Positions 56,943-64,000 of a stretch of 64,000 nt of DNA are shown piece after piece. The notes beneath the pieces were generated by a model that had not been told where the DNA came from, searched no databases, and worked only from the letters and a program-made list of their open reading frames with translations. Position 1 is the stretch's first letter. Each line of letters starts with the position of its first letter. Source of the stretch: Penicillium oxalicum (taxonomy: Eukaryota; Ascomycota; Eurotiomycetes; Eurotiales; Aspergillaceae); assembly GCF_001723175.1 (NCBI RefSeq), contig NC_064651.1:3596001-3660000 (forward strand), given 5' to 3'. A program made the position numbers and the translations under genes.

Positions 56943-58040
56943 TCACGCATTAGACGGTGCTGTCACCGTCGGCGTCGGCGCCGACGCCGACGCCATCTCA
57001 GAAAGCCTTCGCGCCCTTAACTCTGCAATTTGCCTGCGGCGATTCAAAACCATCGCTTCACGCTCTGCCGCCCGACGCGCCAGCAAGTCTCTCCGCTGCA
57101 TAGTCTCCTTCCGCGACTCCTCCAACTGCTCCATCTGCTTTTTCCGCTCCTCTTCATCCTGTGAAAAGGCGTAGAAGCCCGTGCCGCGATTGCGCACCTC
57201 GGCATCGGCGTCGTAGTGCGTGTATTCAATTTCGGGGGATCGGTCTCGCTGCGCGGCGAGACGGGCCATTTCAGCGGCGATCTGAGCGTCTGGATTGAAC
57301 GCTTGCGATTGAATGGTCTCGCCGAAGATTAAATGATCTGGTCGGGATGGCCGCCATCGTTCCGAGGCGATGTTGCCGCGGTTTTGCTCTTCGTCACGGA
57401 TGCGAGCTGCATGTGCGGCTTCGGCTCTGGTGCCGTGTCGTGTTCGTCCGAATTCATCTTCATATGATACCACTGATGCATTGTCGTCGTCGAATTCACC
57501 ATCGTGATGGTTACCGGTGTCGTCGCCCGTTTGGCCATTCTTTCTGCGCTGCTCGTCGGCCCATTTCGTGTCAAAATCAACTAATCCGGCTTTTTCTTTG
57601 CGCCGCAAGCGCGAGATGTAATCGTCCCCCGTCTCGTCGTCCTCGTCATCACTCTCTCCATCCGCAAGGTGTACCCCCTTTTTCATATCCTCGTAAAGAC
57701 GGGCCTTTTTCATCATCCGCTGCTTGGACCGGTTGAATGTGGCGTCGTCGATGGCTCCCAGGTCTCCAGACTGTTTGTGCACTTGCGTGAAGACATGTCC
57801 ATTATCATCTTGGAGATCGGCAGCCGCACGCTTCGAGGCACCCTTATTGTGCCTGGTGAAGAGATCATCTTTGGCGTTCTTGGACGGTCGAGGGCGACCG
57901 TGAGAGGTCTTGGCGGTGCCATTATTGATGAGAGACGAGAGTTGACTGGTGAACGCGAGATTTGAAGAGGAGGATATTTCCTGGGTCTTGGAAGATTTGC
58001 TTCGGGGTTTACCGTACAGGGAAGATTGTTCCGATACCAT
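56943..58040 (-). CDS. CCDC174-like coiled-coil protein
   Basis: A single exon of 365 residues on the minus strand with an ATG at 58040. It starts with a Ser/Lys-rich region and LAFTSQLSSLINNGTAK, then has LYEDMKKGVHLADGESDDED, LVDFDTKWADEQRRK, the central VVSYEDEFGRTRHGTRAEAA block and WRPSRPDHLIFGETIQ. A long Glu/Arg-rich coiled coil runs over about 295-350 (EEERKKQMEQLEESRKETMQ). This order matches CCDC174 (DUF4078) proteins, nuclear factors linked to the spliceosome or exon-junction complex in animals; the fungal role is not known. The C-terminus is Ala/Pro/Thr-rich. Divergent from homoserine dehydrogenase, with 435 bases between starts. Confidence 0.85.
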   Translation of the reverse strand: MVSEQSSLYGKPRSKSSKTQEISSSSNLAFTSQLSSLINNGTAKTSHGRPRPSKNAKDDLFTRHNKGASKRAAADLQDDNGHVFTQVHKQSGDLGAIDDATFNRSKQRMMKKARLYEDMKKGVHLADGESDDEDDETGDDYISRLRRKEKAGLVDFDTKWADEQRRKNGQTGDDTGNHHDGEFDDDNASVVSYEDEFGRTRHGTRAEAAHAARIRDEEQNRGNIASERWRPSRPDHLIFGETIQSQAFNPDAQIAAEMARLAAQRDRSPEIEYTHYDADAEVRNRGTGFYAFSQDEEERKKQMEQLEESRKETMQRRDLLARRAAEREAMVLNRRRQIAELRARRLSEMASASAPTPTVTAPSNA

Positions 58041-58475
58041 ATTTGTAGAGACAACAGCTCTAGTCGGGCCCGGGCGTCGAGATAATGGAGGACAAAGTAA
58101 TGGGCGAGTCGATATCGATGTTCATATGAGCTGGTTCATGGGTCACAAATCAAATGATGTCGTGGGCGATAAGCGATAAGCGATAAGCCTTTATCGGGGT
58201 AAATGCTTTGTCCCCGGAGAATGGACCAAACTCCGGCTGACTCATTATATGCCTCAAGGTTCAGGCGAAATGGTGATGCCCCGCAAGGCCCCGCGAAGAT
58301 GACGAGATCGAGAATCTTTTCGACTTTGAATTGTATCGAAGTATTCCTACATTGACTCTGACAATTGATCTTGAATCTGGGCTTGCAGAGTGCGAAAATA
58401 CGCTTCTAACCTATCTCTTGATCTTGACTTTCCCTAAATTGCTTCTCGAGCGCTCAATTGAGTTTAATCATCGAC
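58041..58475. promoter_or_regulatory. Divergent promoter of CCDC174-like and homoserine dehydrogenase genes
   Basis: A 435-base bidirectional promoter. It carries a cluster of GATA motifs at 58166-58195, annotated separately. No coding frame is seen. Confidence 0.65.
58166..58195. promoter_or_regulatory. GATA-factor site cluster (three direct, one inverted)
   Basis: Three head-to-tail copies of the 7-mer GCGATAA (58166-58186) are followed by TTATC (58191-58195), which is GATAA on the other strand. HGATAR is the site of fungal nitrogen regulators such as AreA and of other GATA factors. The cluster lies 281 bases before the homoserine dehydrogenase start. Confidence 0.7.
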
Positions 58476-59675
58476 ATGTCTGCTAGCCCTATCTATCTCG
58501 GCGTTATTGGTACGACTTCTCTTCAGATTCTCTCCAGCGTAGAGGATGTGCCATCACCAATTTGACTGACTCTTGTTTTCCTCTCCCCACATTCAGGCGT
58601 CGGCGGCGTTGGCACTGCATTCCTCTCTCAGCTTGCTCGTCTTCCCAATGCTCCCAAACTTGTCCTCCTCGCTCGTTCTTCCCAGACCCTGCTCGCTCCG
58701 ACACCGGCCTACTCTCCGGCCATCCCCGCTGCCGACTGGGCGACTGCTTCCGCTACGCCTTCTTTGAACAAAACCGGTGCTCTGGCCGCCGACGAGATCG
58801 CGACATACCTGGCATCTGCTCCCGGCCGTGCCATCCTCGTAGACAACACCTCCGACATCAGCCTCGCCCGGCAATACCCCACCTTCTTGAAGAAGGGCAT
58901 CTCGATCGTGACTCCAAACAAGAAGGGATTCTCCGACGATCTCTCGCTATGGAAGGATATCTTCGCCTCGGCCAGTGAGGGCAAGGCTCTCGTTTACCAC
59001 GAGAGCACTGTCGGTGCTGGACTCCCCGTCCTGTCGACCCTGAAGGATCTTGTCGCGACGGGCGACGAGGTGACTCGCATCGAGGGTGTTTTCTCCGGCA
59101 CTCTTTCATTCCTCTTCAATACCTTCGCTCCGGCCTCGGGCTCTTCGGATGCCAAGTGGAGCGACGTTGTCTCCCAGGCCAAGGAATTGGGATACACCGA
59201 GCCTGATCCTCGGGATGACCTGAACGGCATGGACGTCGCTCGCAAGCTCACCATCTTGGCCCGTCTCGCGGGCTTGGAGGTGTCTCGGCCCGACTCCTTC
59301 CCTATTGAGTCTCTCATTCCAGCGGAGCTGGCATCGCTTCCCTCCTCTGCGGACGGCATCGCTGAGTTCATGAAGCGTCTACCCGAATTCGATGCCCAGA
59401 TGACCACCATCAAGGAGAATGCCGAGAAGGCGGGCAAGGTGGTGCGCTACGTGGGAAGCATCGATGTTGCTTCAAAGGACGTCAAGGTCGGTCTGCAGTC
59501 GTTTGAGAAGGACAGCGCCATTGCTGGCCTCAAGGGCAGCGACAACATCATCAGCTTCTACACCAAGCGTTACGGCTCCAACCCCCTGATCGTGCAGGGT
59601 GCGGGAGCTGGTGGTGAGGTCACCGCCATGGGTGTTTCGGCCGATCTCATCAAGGTCGTGCAACGCTTGCAGTAA
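58476..59675 (+). CDS. HOM6: Homoserine dehydrogenase
   Basis: Exons 58476-58509 and 58597-59675 encode 370 residues. The enzyme reduces aspartate semialdehyde to homoserine with NAD(P)H, on the route to threonine, methionine and isoleucine. The N-terminal Rossmann motif GVIGVGGVGTAFLSQL (9-24) is completed by the splice. VTPNKKGFSDDL contains Lys120, equivalent to the conserved yeast Lys117. STVGAGLPVLSTLKDLVATG, IEGVFSGTLSFLFN, LGYTEPDPRDDLNGMDVARK (the signature with the catalytic Asp and Lys region) and the C-terminal VQGAGAGGEVTAMGVSADLI complete the fold. The length equals that of the yeast enzyme (359) plus a short insert. There is no aspartokinase fusion, as is normal in fungi. C-rich codon choice suggests good expression. 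Confidence 0.97.
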
Positions 59676-60038
59676 GCGTCGAGGAAAGCTTTATGTGAGA
59701 GAATCCGCGAGATATCCCACAACATGGTCCCATGTGTTCAAAAGCAGCCGAGTCAAGCAATGTTTGTCGTACAGCTCCCATAAAAGCGATGAGGTTCCCA
59801 ACTGAGTCCTCGACAAGCCAAGGCTTATGACACGGTAGCCCTTAACTTCTCTTGCGACCGGAGGAAACCCCCCCCCCCCCCCCCCTTAGTAAAGAGCGAA
59901 CCACGGCCGTTGCTCTGAATAGTCCAGTCACCACGGCAACTTTATTGAAGAGATTCCCAAGGTAGTTGGTCAATTGGTACCATAAATAATCGACAATGTG
60001 CAACAGATGTATTTCGTGTTATTGGAAAGAAAGATTCT
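59676..60038. other. Convergent 3' flanks with poly-C tract
   Basis: Between homoserine dehydrogenase and the small membrane protein gene. It contains the C18 run at 59868-59885. No gene is seen. Confidence 0.6.
59868..59885. repeat. Poly-C homopolymer, 18 nt
   Basis: Eighteen uninterrupted C residues 193 bases past the homoserine dehydrogenase stop. As with the C20 run at 2680, it lies on the plus strand in the 3' flank of a plus-strand gene. Confidence 0.9.
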
Positions 60039-60593
60039 TCAATCAGATGTAGTCGTTCGCCTTTTCACGGCCTCTTCTAGACCGTCACGATCATGGTAGA
60101 CATCTCCAGTATGACTCGATTCGCCCTTTGCAATGTCGGTCCGTCTTTCTGAAGCTCCGTTGTTTGGTATCTGTCGATCCCTTTCCAAGTTGCGATCTTC
60201 GGTGGGTGTCTCGGAATTGAACATCCCAAAGGCTCTTCGCTGGCCGTCTGGTCGTTCCTGCAAAGTCGGGGCGCGCGGACGTTGCTGGCCACGAGCACGA
60301 CCTCCAACGATGGGCAGCTCCCACAGGATCGCTCGATAAAGATAGAGACCGGCATCGAAAATGATTAAAGCCGCCCAAGGGCCGATCGTGAAGAGACCGA
60401 GAAGAAGCTATTTCAAAAGCACAAAGATTAGCCCGTCGTTCCTATGGAAATGATAAAGTAGTGGTTTTGAATCCACCCCTCTGCAGCAGGGAGTGTCAGA
60501 GTCGAAGGGTGAGAGAGAGAGACGCACAAAAACGTGTACCACCCAGCTTTCAAAGTGAATGAGTTGAGGTGGAAGAATCGAGTACCATGCCAT
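60039..60593 (-). CDS. Small two-helix membrane protein, conserved in fungi, 144 aa
   Basis: Exons 60593-60528 and 60407-60039. The start reads MAWYSILPPQLIHFESWVVH, and the splice joins VVHVF to LLLGLFTIGPWAALIIFDAG. Two adjacent hydrophobic segments (about 18-36 and 38-52) form a likely hairpin in a membrane, followed by LYRAILWELPIVGGRARGQQ and a hydrophilic Arg-rich tail. An upstream in-frame stretch begins with TTG rather than ATG, so the ATG at 60593 was chosen. The protein looks like an uncharacterised fungal family with the same start; no function is known to me. The intron (60527-60408) has the donor GTGCGT and the acceptor ATAG. Confidence 0.75.
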
Positions 60594-61866
60594 TTCGACG
60601 GGATTGTCTCTGGTCAAAGCTTGTAGATCGCTTTTTTTGGTTTGGAATTGCAAACAACCTTCAGAAATGCCCAGCCCTGGCTTGTTGTTTTTGCCTTCTC
60701 CCCCTCTCCCAGTCTCTCTAGCTGGTTGACGCCCGGCTTCCCCCCTCCTTTAAGACTTCCAAGGGCTGTATCCAAACCCCTTGAGGGTATGTACCACACT
60801 GGCAGGCTCGGTACTTCCAAACTGCTCCGAGTCCCGGTACTCTCCGCTCTCCCAGAATTCGCGGGGGTGGGTTGGGTAACACAGCCGTCGGCTTCGTCTT
60901 CAGAAGCAGGACCAAATGCAACCCTCCGGAACAATGGCAGTGGTTTATAGTGAAACTAAAAAAAAAAGTCTCAATCTTATACCAACAGACTCGATTCAAC
61001 GACCGGCCCCAAAGAGCAGAAGTCTCTTCGCACGCGAATACGAAGGTGTGCCTGGACAGCTTGCGATGCGGGTAGGAGACGGTGATGAAGCGGATCCTCG
61101 GCCCGTCTGTTGGCGCGGATTGCTTCCAATTTGATCGCGAAAGGTCACTGCGGTGTGAATTCTTTTAAGTGTAGAGACGGGGGTAGACCCTAGGTCCGTG
61201 GATGGTCGTCACCCCGAGGTCGAGAGTTGAATAGGAGCTGTGGCTTGTCGCATCTTAAAACGACTTCGACGAGAGACCCTTGGGGAAGACAGCTTGGGAA
61301 ACGGGTGGAGCGGCGATTGCGGAGCGGGGCAGGCTTTACCCAATTCGGTAATTCATTAGCAGCGGCGATCGAGCCGCCAGAAGCCCACTCTGATCATCGA
61401 TGAACGATGAACGCGCCTTGTAGGTTATGGATGCTCCATGGGAAAGGAACCAGTCGGAAAGGTATGGCGGTACCGTGATGGTGCACGTCGGGAGAGGGCC
61501 GTCTAGTAAACGGATATGTACAGATTGAGCTGGAGATTACTCCCCCAAAAACCAAAAAGAAAAAAATGAGCACAGCGCCATATCCCATATCATTAGTAGA
61601 AACTAACAGGAGTTGGAGCAGGCATTGAGTAGCACTAAAGGTAGAAGGTATTCGGACAAGATCGATCATGTAGAGGGGAGAAAGCCGTCGAAGGGTGAGA
61701 GTCCGAGGGGGGAAAAGAAAAAAAAACGGTAAAACAACAGTTCGCTCGGGTTTTTTATTTTGCTCATCAGAATCATTTCGCCATCAATTCATCATTCGTA
61801 AACTAATTTGAAGGGTCCAGAAAGAGGAGAAGGGGAGGGGGAGGTGGAGGGAAAGGCCGCAAACAA
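60594..61866. other. Intergenic region, no gene seen
   Basis: 1.27 kb comprising the promoter of the small membrane protein gene and the 3' flank of the unknown gene at the right edge, both minus strand. Purine-rich stretches occur near 61690-61740 and 61820-61850. Confidence 0.55.
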
Positions 61867-64000
61867 TTATTTTCTCCTCGCGAGATCTTCCATCAGATCC
61901 AAGAAAGCTTCAGCGTCTGGAGGGAAAAGTGTCACGTAGGTCAGTACTTGAATGGAAATAGTGACATTGATTCGGAGCGCCTACTTACCTTCCGGAGACG
62001 CAAATTTCAAATGTGGTCACCACGCTTCGTCATCGTGAAAGTATACTCCTCGTCGGACATCAGAACGATCGGTTTCAAGTCCCGAACAACCACGGTCTGA
62101 TCGTCCAATGAACGTAGCCAGCTGCGGCGAGTCAGATGCTCGGTAATAAACGCGGTCCAGACCGGAGTGCTGGAAACAAGTCAATTGATGGGTCCCAGGA
62201 TAAACTTCAGAGCTCCGCGGAAACTGGGGTTAACCACCTACCGATCCATTTCGCCTTTGTGGACAGAAGTCTGAATCCTCACGGCCTTGCTGAGCTTGTC
62301 ACGGTACACTCGAAGGGCATACACAAAATCGTCGTCGATAATTTGACTACCCTCGGTTAGACTTTGAGCCTTCCGCGAGTGGAAGTCGAGCTTCACAACT
62401 TACCCTCCGTATAATTCGCGTTCACCATCCAATTCATGATCCCGTATGTCGTCAACAGGATGGCCAGCGTCCTGAGAGCGCAAACCGATGAATGTCGTGA
62501 AAAATGCAACCATCACTGTGGCGGCGTCAGATCAATTTTGCATGTTTCCATTTCTGTTTCAGACTTGCTGCCTCGAGGACGGACGTACTCTCTATGTTTG
62601 GAAATAGAATACTCGCCCACAGCACGAGTTCGCTGCCACCGTGTCGTCTGCGGCATAATTGGAGACACGAGCCTTCTCGGACAATCTCCAACAGGTTAAG
62701 GGGTAGACAGAAATACTCGCTTGAGCGTGATCTATGAGGAAGCTTGCACATGATACGCGCCCGATGATCCTGCTCTCGCAAGTAAAAGTATACCGTCATA
62801 TTGGTCTCATCTTTGAATTCCCTATCCTCGAATATTAGCAGGGAGTCTCCCTTGCCGGTCACTTTCTCTTTCGCTCACTTCCTCTTGAGCTTGGAATCTC
62901 TTAGCCCGTTGAGCCCAGAACAGCAACTCACAATTGCAGAAGCAAGTCGTACCCTTGCTCTCGCAGCCACTGCTTGATGTCCGGGCGCGGTTCACCGAAG
63001 CATCCGGCTCTGGTACAGGAAACGGATCAGTCGGCTGCGTGGGCGATACAACCACGCAAAAAAAATAGGACTGTAAACACTTGCGCCTACCTTTCCCGCC
63101 CCCGCGGAATTGGGGTCATGGTCTCAAAGGTGGTGAAAATTTCTTTAATCCAGTGGTCTCGAGTAACGTCTGAATGCGTGGATCGGCTGGTCCCTGTGGC
63201 CGAAACGGATTCCAGCGGTGAACTCGGCACCTCTGGTACCGTGGGAGGAAAGTCGGAGAAGGACGTATCTGATGGTGATAGGGGATACTGAGGAGAGAAT
63301 TGTGTCGGACGCGAGCGCTCGTATGACTTTTTTCGATACGGTGTTTGCCGTCCTCTTCGGGCTTTAGACTGGTCTGTACCGGTGCTCGCGCTGCCCGTTG
63401 ACGGCGGATTACGCTCTAACGACATACGCCCCAATTGCGGAAGAATGCGTTGTTCTTGCACGGCCAGCAGTGATTTCATTCCATCCCGCGAGGCTGCCAA
63501 AAGAAACGACTCATGGCGTGGACTGACGAGAGGGTCAGCTGGCCCCCGCGATGAGAACCTGCGTGGGGTGAAGACACCTGCGGGGCTTGCTGATGCTTAC
63601 TCTTTCAAGAGATCAATGATTTCTCGCAAAAATCCTTTATACTTGGCCAGCCGAGTGCTGAGAGAATATTGGGCCTCTTTCCAGAAAAATTGGTCAATGG
63701 ATTGCCATGTCCGTCGATAGGTATCTGCCGTGACTTGGCCACCATTTAGACGGTTGAGAAAGTCTAGCGCATCCTGGACCGTATACCCCAGACTGGAGCG
63801 CAATATCTCAGCGTCTGGTTGCACCAAAGACCAGGCCCGTCGGTAACGGACATCCTTGGTGAGTTCGTCAAGGTTTAAAAGTGATGCACTGATTCCATAA
63901 AAGTCCGATATCAGGCTCGTGATCTCCGTCGCATGTTGAGGGAGAGGCGCGCGGAGAACACTGAAGCCATCTGCGGCGCGTGCCGCTTGCTCAGCAGACC
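61867..64000 (-). CDS. Unknown conserved fungal protein, 3' part, probably frameshifted (5' end outside window)
   Basis: A multi-exon minus-strand gene running off the right edge. Likely exons are 64000-63601, 63522-63091, 63009-62932, about 62850-62589, 62515-62404, 62346-62242, 62169-61989 and 61916-61867. The N-terminal visible part is helical (LISDFYGISASLLNLDELTK, YRRTWQSIDQFFWKEAQYSL), then there is a Ser/Pro-rich linker. The second half is a folded region with CFGEPRPDIKQWLREQGYD, FKDETNMTVYFYLREQDHRA, ELVLWASILFPNIE, VWTAFITEHLTRRSWLRSLD and the end DAEAFLDLMEDLARRK. I cannot name the family. The written frame hits TGA after TKRGDHI; one extra T in the run at 62009-62011 would give ILKFASPED and reach the natural end. 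The start of the fourth listed exon is also uncertain because no AG gives the right phase. Confidence 0.6.

Overview
The window reads as nuclear DNA of a filamentous ascomycete, most likely of the order Eurotiales (Aspergillus/Penicillium relatives). Most genes are split by short introns with GTRNGT donors and CTAAC/CTNAC branch sites. Gene spacing is 0.3-2.5 kb, coding third positions are C-rich in highly expressed genes, and the protein families present (Ure2-like GST, DHA1/DHA2 transporters, Def1, CSC1, Lys1, class II aldolase) are those of this group. The species assignment is inference. There is no prokaryotic, viral or transposon signature.

Layout. 1-5.5 kb: 3' end of an FAD/NAD(P)-binding protein, a sugar-porter MFS permease, and a Gfo/Idh/MocA oxidoreductase. 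6-12.7 kb (minus strand): phosphoglucomutase, an oligoribonuclease (Rex2/Orn type), and a DUF7918-like protein. 14.6 kb: an initiator tRNA-Met. 15.6-21 kb: glutathione S-transferase, an unknown protein, and a GH3-GNAT fusion resembling the N-acetylglucosamine sensor Ngs1. 23-30.7 kb: three membrane transporters (DHA2 drug/H+ antiporter, Atg22-like, DHA1). 32.5-47.5 kb: an Osh6/7-type oxysterol-binding protein, Def1, two uncharacterised proteins, saccharopine dehydrogenase (Lys1), and a membrane-anchored Ubp16-like deubiquitinase. 50-64 kb: fructose-bisphosphate aldolase, a CSC1/DUF221 channel, a CCDC174-like protein, homoserine dehydrogenase, a small membrane protein, and the 3' part of an unknown multi-exon gene.

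The genes do not form one pathway. Sugar metabolism is represented by phosphoglucomutase and aldolase, and amino-acid synthesis by Lys1 and homoserine dehydrogenase. No complete secondary-metabolite, CRISPR or mobile element was found.

The strongest non-routine signal is repeated interruption of otherwise well-conserved genes. Single-base frame breaks appear in the exonuclease, the DUF7918 gene (probably two), the GST, the oxysterol-binding protein and the gene at the right edge, and one TGG-to-TGA change interrupts a DHA2 transporter. Several breaks sit in homopolymers, so uncorrected assembly errors are the simplest explanation, but real gene decay is not excluded. Other notable items are a perfect 38-bp palindrome carrying two CACGTG boxes, inverted repeats upstream of the aldolase, a 13-bp-arm hairpin after Lys1, a four-site GATA cluster in a divergent promoter, C/G homopolymers up to 20 nt, and the GH3-GNAT sensor-like gene.
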